Part shown: positions 9,079-18,024 of the stretch, piece by piece
Layout of the letters: each line of letters starts with the position of its first letter
Position numbering within the stretch: the stretch's first letter is position 1
Origin: Streptomyces sp. HB132
GTDB taxonomy: Bacteria; Actinomycetota; Actinomycetes; Streptomycetales; Streptomycetaceae
Assembly (NCBI RefSeq): GCF_016909575.1
Contig: NZ_JAFBGA010000010.1
Location: 62,001 to 126,000, forward strand
DNA length: 64,000 nucleotides
Direction: 5' to 3'
The notes under the pieces: model-generated
The model's input: the letters and a program-made list of their open reading frames with translations, nothing else
Told to the model about the DNA's origin: nothing
Database searches by the model: none
Made by a program: the position numbers and the translations under genes

Positions 9079-10218
9079 TCAGGCCACCGATGCCAGCGGT
9101 GTGCCGGTGTCGTGGTGGATCGGCGTGTGGGCCCCCTTCAGCGGCAGGCCGGTGCCGCCGCGCCGGTCCGCGACGATCTCCGCGGCGATGGAGAGCGCGG
9201 TCTCCTCCGGGGTCCGGGCTCCCAGGTCGAGGCCGATCGGCGAGTGCAGGGCGGCCAGTTGGTGTTCGGTGACACCGGCCTCGCGCAGCCTCTCGTTGCG
9301 CTCCAGGTGGGTGCGGCGCGATCCCATCGCCCCGACGTAGGCGACCGGCAGCCGAAGGGCCAGTTCCAGCAGCGGGATGTCGAACTTGGCGTCGTGCGTG
9401 AGGACGCAGAGCACCGTGCGCGCGTCGACGTCGGTGGTGGCGAGATAGCGGTGCGGCCAGTCCACGACGATCTCGTCGGCGTCCGGGAAGCGCGCAGCCG
9501 TGGCGAAGACCGGCCGGGCGTCGCAGACGGTGACCCGGTAGCCGAGGAAGCGGCCGGCCCGCGTCAGAGCCGCGGCGAAGTCGATGGCGCCGAAGACGAT
9601 CATCCGGGGCGGCGGGACGCTCGATTCGACGAGGAGGGTGAGGGGACTGCCGCACCGGGATCCCCCGGCACCGATGACGACCTCTCCGGTGCGGCCCGCG
9701 TCGAGCATCGCGCGTGCCTCGGCCGCGGCCGTACGGTCCAGCTCGGGATGTCCGCCGAGCCCGCCCTCGTACGCGCCGTCGGAGTGCACCAGCAGGGGCT
9801 TGCCGAGCAGTTCGTCCGGGCCTTCGGTGACGCGGGCGACCGCCGCCGCGCTCCCCTCGGCGGCGGCCGCGAACGCGGCGGCGAACACCCGGCGCGCGGG
9901 GTCGTCCGCGCGCACCGGGGTCACCAGGACGTCGATGACGCCGCCGCAGGTCAGACCGACAGCGAAGGCGTCGTCGTCGCTGTACCCGAAGCGTGTCCGC
10001 ACGGTCGTGCCGTCCTCGATCGCCTGGCGGCACAGCTCGTACACCGCGCCCTCCACACATCCGCCGGAGACCGAGCCGATGGCCGTGCCGTCGCTGTCCA
10101 CGGCGAGGGCGGCGCCCGGCTGCCGGGGCGCGCTGCCGCCGACGGCCACCACGGTGGCCACGGCGAACGCGCGTCCCTGCCCGACCCACCGGTGAAGCTC
10201 TTCGGCGATGTCCAGCAT
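9079..10218 (-). CDS. xdhC: XdhC/CoxI-family molybdenum-enzyme maturation factor
   Basis: A 379-residue XdhC protein, which binds molybdenum cofactor and inserts it, after sulfuration, into xanthine dehydrogenase. The N-terminal domain has the family GSAPR-x-PG-A-LAV and SGGC-VEGAV segments (Cys in a GGC motif) and a second Cys in LTCGG. The C-terminal half is a Rossmann-type domain (MIVFGAIDFAAAL, YVGAMGSRRTHLERNERL, SPIGLDLGARTPEETALSIAAEI). It is the last gene of the five-gene minus-strand purine oxidation operon, 39 nt after the permease. Confidence 0.92.
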   Translation of the reverse strand: MLDIAEELHRWVGQGRAFAVATVVAVGGSAPRQPGAALAVDSDGTAIGSVSGGCVEGAVYELCRQAIEDGTTVRTRFGYSDDDAFAVGLTCGGVIDVLVTPVRADDPARRVFAAAFAAAAEGSAAAVARVTEGPDELLGKPLLVHSDGAYEGGLGGHPELDRTAAAEARAMLDAGRTGEVVIGAGGSRCGSPLTLLVESSVPPPRMIVFGAIDFAAALTRAGRFLGYRVTVCDARPVFATAARFPDADEIVVDWPHRYLATTDVDARTVLCVLTHDAKFDIPLLELALRLPVAYVGAMGSRRTHLERNERLREAGVTEHQLAALHSPIGLDLGARTPEETALSIAAEIVADRRGGTGLPLKGAHTPIHHDTGTPLASVA

Positions 10219-10257
10219 GGCGTGTCTCCTTCTGAAGGTGCGGAGGGCGAGGGTGCG

Positions 10258-11715
10258 TCAGCTGACGCCCAGCCAGCTCTCGATGGGGTGGAGGGCGAAG
10301 TACACGACGAAGACCAGCGTCAGGACCCACATGAAGACGCCGACCTCGCGCGCCCTGCCCTGGGCGAGCCTGATGGCCGAGTACGAGATGACGCCCGCGG
10401 CGACACCGGTGGTGATGGTGTACGTGAACGGCATCAGGACGACCGTGAGGAAGACCGGTACGGCGACGGAGCGGTCGCCCCAGTCCACGTGCCGGGCGTT
10501 CTGCATCATCATGGCGCCGATGACGACCAGGGCGGCGGAGGCCACCTCGGCGGGCACGATCGCAGTGAGCGGGGTGAAGAAGAGGCAGGCCGCGAAGAAG
10601 AGCCCGGTGACGACGGAGGCGAGCCCGGTGCGGGCCCCCTCCCCGACGCCGGTCGCCGACTCGACGAACACGGTCTGGCCGGAGCCCCCGGCCACGCCGC
10701 CGATGGCACCGCCGGCGCCGTCGATGAACAGGGCCTTGGACAGGCCCGGCATCCGGCCCTTGTCGTCCGCGAGCTTCGCCTCCGTGCCGACCCCGATGAT
10801 GGTGGCCATGGCATCGAAGAAGCCGGCCAGCACGAGGGTGAAGACGATCATGCCGACGGTCATGGCACCGACGTCGCCCCAGCCGCCGAACTCGACGTTC
10901 CCGAAGAGCGAGAAGTCCGGTGAGGAGACCGCGCCGCCGCTCAGTTCGGGAGGGCCGCTGCTCCATGCCTTCGGGTCGATGTCGCCGACGGCGTTGACGA
11001 CGATCGCCGCCAGGGTGCCGACGACGATGCCGATCAGGATCGCGCCGGGGACGTTGCGCGCCTGCAGCATGAAGATCAGCAGAAGCGTCACGGCGAAGAT
11101 GAGCACCGGCCAGCCGGCGAGTTCACCGGTCGGGCCGAGGGAAAGCGGGGTCGCGGTGCCCTGGTGGACGAAGCCGGCCTTGAAGAGGCCGATGAGCGCG
11201 ATGAAGAGGCCGATCCCGATGGTGATGCCGTGCTTCAGCGCGAGCGGGATGGCGTTCATGATCAGCTCGCGGAGGCCGGTGACGACCAGCAGGCAGATCA
11301 CCACGCCGTAGATCACACACATGCCCATGGCCTGCGGCCAGGTCATGGCCGGCGCGACCTGCGAGGCGAGCACACCGGAGACGCTGAGGCCCGCCGCGAG
11401 CGCGAGCGGGACCTTGCCGACGAAACCCATCAGCAGGGTGGTGGCGGCCGCCGCGAGCGCGGTGGCCGTGATCAGGCCGGGCTGGCTCAGCAGCCGGCCG
11501 TCGACGTCCTTGCCGCCGAGGATGAGCGGGTTGAGCAGGAGGATGTACGCCATGGCCATGAAGGTCGTGACGCCGCCGCGGACTTCGCGTGCGACGGTCG
11601 ATCCGCGTTCGGATATGTGGAAGTACCGGTCGAGCCAGGACCGTCCGGCGGGAACGTGCGAGCCGGGGCCCGCGTCCTCCGCGCTGGTCCTGGGTTCCAC
11701 GGACTGCTGGGTCAT
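10258..11715 (-). CDS. NCS2-family purine permease (AzgA/GhxP type)
   Basis: A 485-residue membrane protein with about 12-14 hydrophobic segments. The AzgA-subfamily signatures are the segment beginning REVRGGVTTFMAMAYIL, the FFDAMATIIGVG helix-break motif, and GQTVFVESATGVGEGARTGL before a long hydrophobic tail. Such permeases take up hypoxanthine, guanine or adenine by proton symport. Its place between the xanthine dehydrogenase subunits and xdhC supports uptake of an oxidisable purine. The much longer open frame upstream runs through the dehydrogenase genes in the wrong frame. The ATG at 11715 was chosen because it begins the conserved N-terminus. Confidence 0.9.
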   Translation of the reverse strand: MTQQSVEPRTSAEDAGPGSHVPAGRSWLDRYFHISERGSTVAREVRGGVTTFMAMAYILLLNPLILGGKDVDGRLLSQPGLITATALAAAATTLLMGFVGKVPLALAAGLSVSGVLASQVAPAMTWPQAMGMCVIYGVVICLLVVTGLRELIMNAIPLALKHGITIGIGLFIALIGLFKAGFVHQGTATPLSLGPTGELAGWPVLIFAVTLLLIFMLQARNVPGAILIGIVVGTLAAIVVNAVGDIDPKAWSSGPPELSGGAVSSPDFSLFGNVEFGGWGDVGAMTVGMIVFTLVLAGFFDAMATIIGVGTEAKLADDKGRMPGLSKALFIDGAGGAIGGVAGGSGQTVFVESATGVGEGARTGLASVVTGLFFAACLFFTPLTAIVPAEVASAALVVIGAMMMQNARHVDWGDRSVAVPVFLTVVLMPFTYTITTGVAAGVISYSAIRLAQGRAREVGVFMWVLTLVFVVYFALHPIESWLGVS

Positions 11716-11930
11716 GTTGCCTGACTCCCAAGGTTCACAGGGGCACCCGCGTGGAGCTGTCGTGATTGCGGGATTTGGGATGACTGCGAGGCGCACGACC
11801 CGGGGGACGGCCCGAGGCGAACTCTGCGTGCAGATGGAGAGGTTGCGCGGTGGCTCCGGACGGCGCGCGGTGCGGGGAGGTGTGACGTTCACCGCAGGCG
11901 CACACCGCCCGGAGGGTCTTGAGGGTCCCG
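11716..11930. other. 215-nt gap within the purine operon
   Basis: Separates the molybdopterin subunit from the permease gene. No open frame with a ribosome site, hairpin with U-tract, or recognisable riboswitch fold was seen. It may hold an internal promoter for permease and xdhC, but no convincing -35/-10 pair was found. Confidence 0.3.
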
Positions 11931-14348
11931 TCAGGTGCCGGTGATGTGCTCGGGGCGCACCGGCGTCCGATCGAGCTCCAGGCCCGTCGCGTTGCGGATC
12001 GCCGCGAGGACGGCCGGGGTGGACGACAGGGTGGGGGCCTCGCCGATACCGCGCAGCCCGTACGGGGCGTGGTCGTCGGCGAGTTCGAGCACGTCGACCG
12101 GGATGGTCGGTGTGTCGAGGATGGTGGGAATCAGGTAGTCCGTGAAGGACGGGTTGCGTACCTTCGCGGTCTTCGGGTCGACGATGATCTCCTCCATGAC
12201 GGCGACACCCAGCCCCTGGGTCGTGCCGCCCTGGATCTGGCCCACGACCGACAGCGGGTTGAGCGCCTTGCCGACGTCCTGGGCGCACGCGAGCTCGATG
12301 ACCTTGACCAGGCCCAGCTCGGTGTCGACCTCGACGACCGCGCGGTGCGCGGCGAAGGAGTACTGGACGTGGCCGTTGCCCTGTCCGGTGCGCAGGTCGA
12401 ACGCCTCGGTGGGCCGGTGGCGCCACTCCAGCTCGACATCGACGCTCTCGTCCTCCAGCACGTCGGCGAGCGAGGCGAGCACCTCGCCGCCGTCGGTGAC
12501 GACCTTGCCGCCCTCCAGGAGGAGTTCGGCGGTGGCCCAGGCGGGGTGGTACGTGCCGAACTTGCGGCGGCCGATCTCCAGGACCTGTTCCCGGACGGCC
12601 TCGCAGGAGTTCTTCACGGCACCCCCGGTGACGTACGTCTGCCGGGAGGCCGAAGTGGAGCCGGCCGATCCGACCTGGGTGTCCGCCGGGTGGATGGTGA
12701 CCTGGTTGACCCCGAGCTCGGTGCGGGCGATCTGGGCGTGCACGGTGACGCCGCCCTGCCCGACCTCCGCCATCGCGGTGTGCACGGTGGCCACGGGTTC
12801 GCCGTTGATGACCTCCATCCGCACACGGGCGGTGGAGTAGTCGTCGAAGCCCTCGGAGAAGCCGACGTTCTTCAGGCCGACGGCGTACCCGACACCGCGC
12901 ACGACGCCTTCGCCGTGGGTCGTGTTGGACAGGCCTCCGGGCAGCGCGCGTACGTCGACGGAGCTGCCCTCCGCGTCGGCCGACAGCCACTGCTGCTCGG
13001 GCGGCATGGGGCGCGCCTTGACGCGGCGCAGCAGTTCGGCGACGGGGGCCGGCGAGTCGACGGGCTGCCCGGTGGGGAGCAGGGTGCCCTGCTCCATGGC
13101 GTTCAGCTGCCGGAGTTCGACCGGGTCCATGTCCAGGGCCGCGGCGAGCTTGTCCATCTGAGCCTCGTAGGCGAAGCACGCCTGGACCGCGCCGAATCCG
13201 CGCATGGCGCCGCAGGGCGGGTTGTTGGAGTAGAGGGCGATCGCCTCGATGTCCACGTCCTCGACGACGTACGGCCCGACGGCGAGCGAGGAGGCGTTGC
13301 CGACGACGGCCGGGGAGGCGGAGGCGTAGGCGCCGCCGTCCAGCACGATCCGGCACTTCATGTGGGTGAGCTTGCCGTCCTTGGTCGCCCCGTGCTCGTA
13401 GTGGAGCTTCGCGGGGTGACGGTGGACGTGTCCGAAGAAGGACTCGAAGCGGTTGTAGACCATCTTGACGGGCTTGCCGGTGCGCAGCGCCAGCAGGCAG
13501 GCGTGGATCTGCATCGACAGGTCCTCGCGCCCGCCGAAGGCACCGCCGACGCCTGAGAGCGTCATGCGGACCTTGTCCTCGGGGAGGCCGAGTACCGGGG
13601 CGATCTGGCGGAGGTCGGAGTGCAGCCACTGGGTGGCGACGTACAGCTCGACACCACCGTCCTCGGACGGCACCGCGAGGCCGGACTCCGGGCCGAGGAA
13701 GGCCTGGTCCTGCATCCCGAAGACGTAGTCGCCGGTGACGATCACGTCGGCGCGCCCGGCGGCCGCCTCGGCGTCGCCCCGGACGATGGGCTGGCGGTGG
13801 ACGATGTTGGGGTGGGGCACGTGCCCGATGTGGTGGTCGGCGCGGCCCTCGTGGACGAGCACCGCGCCGGGGGCGGTCGCGGACGCCTCGTCCGTGACGA
13901 CGGGCAGTTCGGCGTAGTCGATACGGATCTTGGCGGCTGCTCGGCGTGCGGTCTCGGGGTGGTCGGCGGCGACGAGCGCCACGGGTTCGCCGTGGTGGCG
14001 GACCTTGCCGTGGGCGAGGACGGGGGTGTCCTGGATCTCGAGCCCGTAGTGCTTCATCTCGGCGGGCAGGTCGTCGTAGGTCAGCACGGCGTACACACCG
14101 GGGGTGGCGACGGCCTCGCCGATGTCGATGGAGCGGATCTCGGCGTGCGCGACGGTGGAGCGGAGCGTGTGGCCCCACAGCATGTCCTCGTGCCACATGT
14201 CCGAGGAGTACGCGAACTCGCCGGTGACCTTGAGGGTGCCGTCGGGGCGCAGGGTGGACTCGCCGATGCCGCCCCGGGTATTGGAGCCCTGGGTGATCCC
14301 GGTGGGGGTGCCGGCCGGTACGGTCGCGGCTCGTGGGTGCAGCGCCAT
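11931..14348 (-). CDS. xanthine dehydrogenase, molybdopterin-binding subunit
   Basis: The 805-residue large subunit of a three-subunit xanthine dehydrogenase, which hydroxylates hypoxanthine to xanthine and uric acid. The N-terminal ald_xan_dh_C domain begins GIGESTLRPDGTLKVTGEFAYSSD. The substrate and cofactor domain carries FGGRED (about residue 390), GAMRGFGAVQACFAYE, and the C-terminal GLRGIGEAPTLSSTPAV segment with the active-site Glu in GIGEAP. Only 2 nt separate it from the 2Fe-2S gene upstream. Subunit letters differ between species (PucD of Bacillus, XdhB of Rhodobacter), so no symbol is given. Confidence 0.93.
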   Translation of the reverse strand: MALHPRAATVPAGTPTGITQGSNTRGGIGESTLRPDGTLKVTGEFAYSSDMWHEDMLWGHTLRSTVAHAEIRSIDIGEAVATPGVYAVLTYDDLPAEMKHYGLEIQDTPVLAHGKVRHHGEPVALVAADHPETARRAAAKIRIDYAELPVVTDEASATAPGAVLVHEGRADHHIGHVPHPNIVHRQPIVRGDAEAAAGRADVIVTGDYVFGMQDQAFLGPESGLAVPSEDGGVELYVATQWLHSDLRQIAPVLGLPEDKVRMTLSGVGGAFGGREDLSMQIHACLLALRTGKPVKMVYNRFESFFGHVHRHPAKLHYEHGATKDGKLTHMKCRIVLDGGAYASASPAVVGNASSLAVGPYVVEDVDIEAIALYSNNPPCGAMRGFGAVQACFAYEAQMDKLAAALDMDPVELRQLNAMEQGTLLPTGQPVDSPAPVAELLRRVKARPMPPEQQWLSADAEGSSVDVRALPGGLSNTTHGEGVVRGVGYAVGLKNVGFSEGFDDYSTARVRMEVINGEPVATVHTAMAEVGQGGVTVHAQIARTELGVNQVTIHPADTQVGSAGSTSASRQTYVTGGAVKNSCEAVREQVLEIGRRKFGTYHPAWATAELLLEGGKVVTDGGEVLASLADVLEDESVDVELEWRHRPTEAFDLRTGQGNGHVQYSFAAHRAVVEVDTELGLVKVIELACAQDVGKALNPLSVVGQIQGGTTQGLGVAVMEEIIVDPKTAKVRNPSFTDYLIPTILDTPTIPVDVLELADDHAPYGLRGIGEAPTLSSTPAVLAAIRNATGLELDRTPVRPEHITGT

Positions 14349-14350
14349 GG

Positions 14351-14947
14351 CTATCGGACCGCCTCTTCCTGACGGGCGGCCGCGAGGCGGACCGCGTCGA
14401 GGATCTTCTCGTAACCGGTGCAGCGGCAGAGGTTCCCGGAGAGCGCCTCGCGGATGTCCTGGTCAGACGGGGAGGGCTGTTTCTCCAGCAGTTCGTCGGC
14501 GGCGACCAGCAGACCGGGGGTGCAGAAGCCGCACTGCACGGCGCCCGCGTCGATGAACGCCTGCTGGACCGGGGAGAGTTCGTCCGCCTCGGCGCTCCGC
14601 CCGTCGGTGGGCCTGGCCTGCCAGCGCTGGGCGGCGTCGATCGAGGTGCCGCAGCTGCCCGCCGCGCAGCCGGTGCCGGGGTGGGCGTCGTCGCGGTGCC
14701 TGGCGTAATCCGCGAGTCCCTCGACGGTGACGATCTCGCGGCCTTCCGCCTGGCCGGCCGCGACGAGACAGGAACAGACGGGCACGCCGTCGAGACGGAC
14801 CGTACAGGAGCCGCATTCACCCTGCTCACAGGCGTTCTTGGAGCCGGGAAGCCCCATGCGCTCACGCAGGACGTACAGGAGGGACTCGCCCTCCCAGACG
14901 TCGTCCGCTTCCTGCTTCCGGCCGTTGACCGTGAAATTCACTCGCAT
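14351..14947 (-). CDS. xanthine dehydrogenase, 2Fe-2S subunit
   Basis: A 198-residue protein that carries the two [2Fe-2S] clusters passing electrons from molybdopterin to FAD. The plant-ferredoxin-type ligands are in KNACEQGECGSC plus the later VCSC cysteine. The helical-domain ligands are in QCGFCTPG and NLCRCTGY. It is longer than the usual ~160 residues because of a roughly 40-residue insert between the two cluster domains (residues ~86-127, containing GTGCAAGSCGTS with two more cysteines). The ATG at 14947 lies just after the FAD-subunit stop, so the genes are tightly coupled. Confidence 0.93.
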   Translation of the reverse strand: MRVNFTVNGRKQEADDVWEGESLLYVLRERMGLPGSKNACEQGECGSCTVRLDGVPVCSCLVAAGQAEGREIVTVEGLADYARHRDDAHPGTGCAAGSCGTSIDAAQRWQARPTDGRSAEADELSPVQQAFIDAGAVQCGFCTPGLLVAADELLEKQPSPSDQDIREALSGNLCRCTGYEKILDAVRLAAARQEEAVR

Positions 14948-14949
14948 GG

Positions 14950-15840
14950 TTAAGCAGCTCCTTCGAGGGTGCGTCCCGCTCCGCGGTACTGCTCCCAGGT
15001 CCAGCCCAGCGTGCGGCGGGCCATGATGCCGACGGCGTGCCTGCGGTAGGCGGCGGTGCCGCGTACGTCGTCGATGGGGTTGCAGGCGCCGGCGGCGAGC
15101 TGGGCGAACTGCTTGGCCACGGACGGCGTGATGATCTTCCCGCTCTCCCAGAACCCGCCCTCCTCCAGCGCGGCGTTCAGGAAGTCCTCGGCCTCCTTCG
15201 CCCGTACCGGGGTAGGGGCGGCGGAGCCGATGCCGGTGCGGACCGTGCGGGTGCCGGGGTGGAGCGCGAGGCCGAAGGCGCAGACGGCGATGACCATCGC
15301 GTTGCGCGTGCCGACCTTGGAGTACTGCTGCGGGCCGTCGGCCTTCTTGATGTGCACGGCCCGGATCAGCTCGTCCGGGGCGAGGGCGTTGCGCTTGACG
15401 CCCGTGTAGAAGTCGTCGATGGGGATCATCCGCGTCCCCCGTACGGACGCGGCTTCCACCTCGGCGCCTGCGGCGAGCAGCGCCGGGTGCGCGTCGCCGG
15501 CGGGAGAGGCTGTCCCCAGGTTGCCGCCGACGCCGCCGCGGTTGCGGATCTGGGGCGAGGCGACGGTGTGCGAGGCGAGGGCGAGGCCGGGCAGTTCGGC
15601 CCGCAGGTGCTCCATGACGGCGCTGTACGGCACGGAGGCTCCGAGGCGTACGGAGTCCGGGCCCACCTGCCACTCGGACAGCTCACCGATGCGGTTGAGG
15701 TCCATGAGGTGCTCGGGCCGCCGGTGGTCGAAGTTGATCTCGACCATCACGTCGGTGCCACCCGCGATGGGCACAGCCGTCGGGTGCTCGGCCTTGGCGG
15801 CGAGCGCCTCCTCCCAGCTGGCGGGGCGAAGGAAGTCCAT
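14950..15840 (-). CDS. xanthine dehydrogenase, FAD-binding subunit
   Basis: A 296-residue medium subunit with the PCMH-type FAD fold. The first FAD loop is AVPIAGGTDVMVEI and the second is RNRGGVGGNLGTASPAGDAHPALLA, followed by a CO_deh_flav_C-type tail (about 180-285). It passes electrons from the iron-sulfur subunit to NAD+. It is the first gene of the operon, with start ATG at 15840. An in-frame extension to 15978 would run into the divergent promoter region and was not used. Confidence 0.92.
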   Translation of the reverse strand: MDFLRPASWEEALAAKAEHPTAVPIAGGTDVMVEINFDHRRPEHLMDLNRIGELSEWQVGPDSVRLGASVPYSAVMEHLRAELPGLALASHTVASPQIRNRGGVGGNLGTASPAGDAHPALLAAGAEVEAASVRGTRMIPIDDFYTGVKRNALAPDELIRAVHIKKADGPQQYSKVGTRNAMVIAVCAFGLALHPGTRTVRTGIGSAAPTPVRAKEAEDFLNAALEEGGFWESGKIITPSVAKQFAQLAAGACNPIDDVRGTAAYRRHAVGIMARRTLGWTWEQYRGAGRTLEGAA

Positions 15841-15947
15841 TGAGCGGCTCTCTTCTTCTCGATCGGGTCGTTCGGCTGGGGCTGGGGACGGCCGGCCCGC
15901 CGGCCTGCCCGCCTTGGACGGGGGCCGTTCCTGTGTTCTTGACGCAG

Positions 15948-15965
15948 TGTGTGACCCAGTACACA
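15948..15965. promoter_or_regulatory. inverted repeat TGTGT-N8-ACACA in the purine divergent promoter
   Basis: TGTGT (15948-15952) and ACACA (15961-15965) form a 5-bp inverted repeat, 108 nt upstream of the FAD-subunit start and 167 nt before the pucR-like start. It is a candidate site for the adjacent PucR-family activator. This rests on position only. Confidence 0.35.
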
Positions 15966-16035
15966 AGGCTTGCTCCACTCGGTGCAGTCACCGAAACCAT
16001 GAAGGAACTGGCTGGTCCTCATCCGTGTCTTGTAG

Positions 16036-16047
16036 ATTCGAACGAAT
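16036..16047. promoter_or_regulatory. perfect palindrome ATTCGAACGAAT upstream of the PucR-type gene
   Basis: ATTCG-AA-CGAAT is a 5-2-5 palindrome in the 291-nt intergenic region between the xanthine dehydrogenase operon and its divergent regulator. It is a second candidate operator for autoregulation. Confidence 0.35.
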
Positions 16048-16131
16048 GGCGGGTACCGGTGACCTCACCGCAACTCACAGGTGACCTCCGCCGCCCCCAC
16101 GCACCCACGAAGAGATCGGCGGCAATCGACC

Positions 16132-17847
16132 ATGCGGCTGCGCGCACTGCTGGACACCGAGGCCATGGGGCTGCGGCTGCTCGGCGGCGAGGACGAACTG
16201 GACCGGCCGGTCCGGGGAGTCATGACGACCGACCTGCGCGACCCGAGCCGCTATCTCTCCGGCGGGGAGCTGGTCCTCACCGGGCTGGCCTGGCGCCGGG
16301 ACGACTCGGACTCGGAACCGTTCGTCCGGATCCTGGCGAACGCCGGGGTCGCCGGTCTGGCGGCGGGCGAGGCGGAGCTCGGGGCCGTGCCCGACGATCT
16401 GGTCGAGGCGTGCCTGCGGCACCGGCTCCCCCTCTTCGCCGTCGACGAGACGGTGGCGTTCGCGACGATCACCGAGCACGTCGTGCGCCAGGTCTCCGGC
16501 GAGCGGGCCGGAGACCTGGCGGCGGTCGTCGACCGCCACCGCAGGCTGATGACGTCCGGCCCGGCCGGCGGCGGTCCCGACGTGGTCCTCGACCTGCTCA
16601 CCTCCGACCTGGACCTGCACGCCTGGGTCCTGTCCCCCACGGGCCGGCAGATCGCCGGGGCCGGCGAGCCGCTGCCCCCGCAGGTCGGGGCGGAGCTGGC
16701 GGGGCGGCATCTCGCGGCGACCCGCACCGGCCGTCCGGGGCCGCACCGGGCGGAGGTGGACGGCACGGCCTACTCCCTGTTCCCGGTCCGTGACACCGCG
16801 CGGAGCACCCTGCCGGCCCCGTCCCGCGATGTGCGGGAGACGGTGCTCTCGGACTGGCTGCTGGCCGTGGCGGCCGACGCCGGCGAATGGCCGGCGGCCC
16901 GTCTGGACCTGCTCCAGGGTGTCACCCAGCTCATCGCGGTCGAACGGGACCGCCGCGACGCCGCCCGCTCGGTACGCCGCAGGCTCGCCCAGGAGGTCCT
17001 GGAGCTGGTCCAGGCGGGCGCCGCGCCCGCCGAGATCGCGGCCAGGCTGCGGGTCGCCGCCCCGGTCCTGCTGCCGGGCCTCGGCACGGCACCGCACTGG
17101 CAGGTCGTGGTCGCCCGGGTCGAGTGGGCGGCGGACGGTACGCACCTGTCGGGCGGCCGGGCCGCGCAGGCCCTGCTGGAGGAGATCCTGGTCGATCCGG
17201 CGGTGACCGGCCCGGACTCGGTGGACCGGATCGCCGTGGCACACACGGATGACGAGGCCATCGCCCTCGTACCGCTGACCGCGCTCGCCCCTCGGGGCTC
17301 CGACGGGCCGCACGCCCGGGAGGAGTCCGACGCTCCGGAGCCGCGGGAGGCCGCGCTGCATGCCGATGCCCTGCTCTCCGCCGTGCGCGCGCCGCTCTCC
17401 GCCGGCCTCGCGGACGACGGCCGCCTGACACTGGGTGTCAGCGCCGCCGTTCATTCGGCCGAAGGGCTGCGCGGCGCGCTGGAGGAGGCCAGACACGCCC
17501 GCCGGGTCGCGGCGGCCCGGCCGGGCCCGGTCTGTGCGGCGGGCCACCACGAACTCGCCTCTCACGTCCTGCTGCTGCCCTTCGTCCCCGACGACGTCCG
17601 CCGCGCCTTCACCGCCCGGCTCCTGGACCCGCTGCGCGACTACGACCGGCGGCACCGCGCGGAGCTGATCGAGACGCTGGAGGCGTTCCTGGACTGTGAC
17701 GGATCCTGGACCCGCTGCGCGGCCCGGCTGCACCTTCACGTCAACACACTGCGCTATCGCGTCGGACGTATCGAGCAGTTGACGGGACGTGACCTTTCGC
17801 GCCTCGAGGACAAGCTCGACTTCTTCCTCGCCCTGCGTATGAGCTGA
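16132..17847 (+). CDS. PucR-family transcriptional regulator
   Basis: A 571-residue regulator. The N-terminal PucR domain (about 1-120; RLLGGEDELDRPVRGVMTTDL-type start, YLSGGELVLTG) probably senses a purine metabolite. The middle is GGDEF-like CdaR. The C-terminal HTH_30 domain (about 510-571) has the FLDCDGSWTRCAARLHLHVNTLRYRVGRIE signature. It is divergent from the xanthine dehydrogenase operon, which it probably controls. The ATG at 16132 begins the conserved MRLRALLD; a GTG at 16081 would add 17 poorly conserved residues. Confidence 0.92.
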   Translation: MRLRALLDTEAMGLRLLGGEDELDRPVRGVMTTDLRDPSRYLSGGELVLTGLAWRRDDSDSEPFVRILANAGVAGLAAGEAELGAVPDDLVEACLRHRLPLFAVDETVAFATITEHVVRQVSGERAGDLAAVVDRHRRLMTSGPAGGGPDVVLDLLTSDLDLHAWVLSPTGRQIAGAGEPLPPQVGAELAGRHLAATRTGRPGPHRAEVDGTAYSLFPVRDTARSTLPAPSRDVRETVLSDWLLAVAADAGEWPAARLDLLQGVTQLIAVERDRRDAARSVRRRLAQEVLELVQAGAAPAEIAARLRVAAPVLLPGLGTAPHWQVVVARVEWAADGTHLSGGRAAQALLEEILVDPAVTGPDSVDRIAVAHTDDEAIALVPLTALAPRGSDGPHAREESDAPEPREAALHADALLSAVRAPLSAGLADDGRLTLGVSAAVHSAEGLRGALEEARHARRVAAARPGPVCAAGHHELASHVLLLPFVPDDVRRAFTARLLDPLRDYDRRHRAELIETLEAFLDCDGSWTRCAARLHLHVNTLRYRVGRIEQLTGRDLSRLEDKLDFFLALRMS

Positions 17848-18024
17848 CTCCCCGGGGCTACCGGAGCCCTCCCGGGCTCCCGGCGATTGTGAAATCTTTC
17901 ACCTGACATCGATCCGACCCCTTGGCCCGGCGTGCCATTCCGTGCTGAGATGCGCGCAGACCCTGGCCGACCGGCGGCAGCCGGCCGGCCTCCACAGCTC
18001 GAAGGCGCGCTCGGGGAGGGCAAT

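Noticed and set aside
11716-11930. Possible purine riboswitch before the permease gene
   Set aside because: Purine riboswitches are essentially unknown in Streptomyces and no matching three-way junction could be drawn.
10258-14865. Single 1535-codon minus-strand open frame
   Set aside because: Only the last 485 codons (NCS2 permease) look like protein; the rest lies in the wrong frame over the xanthine dehydrogenase genes and is a GC-rich shadow.
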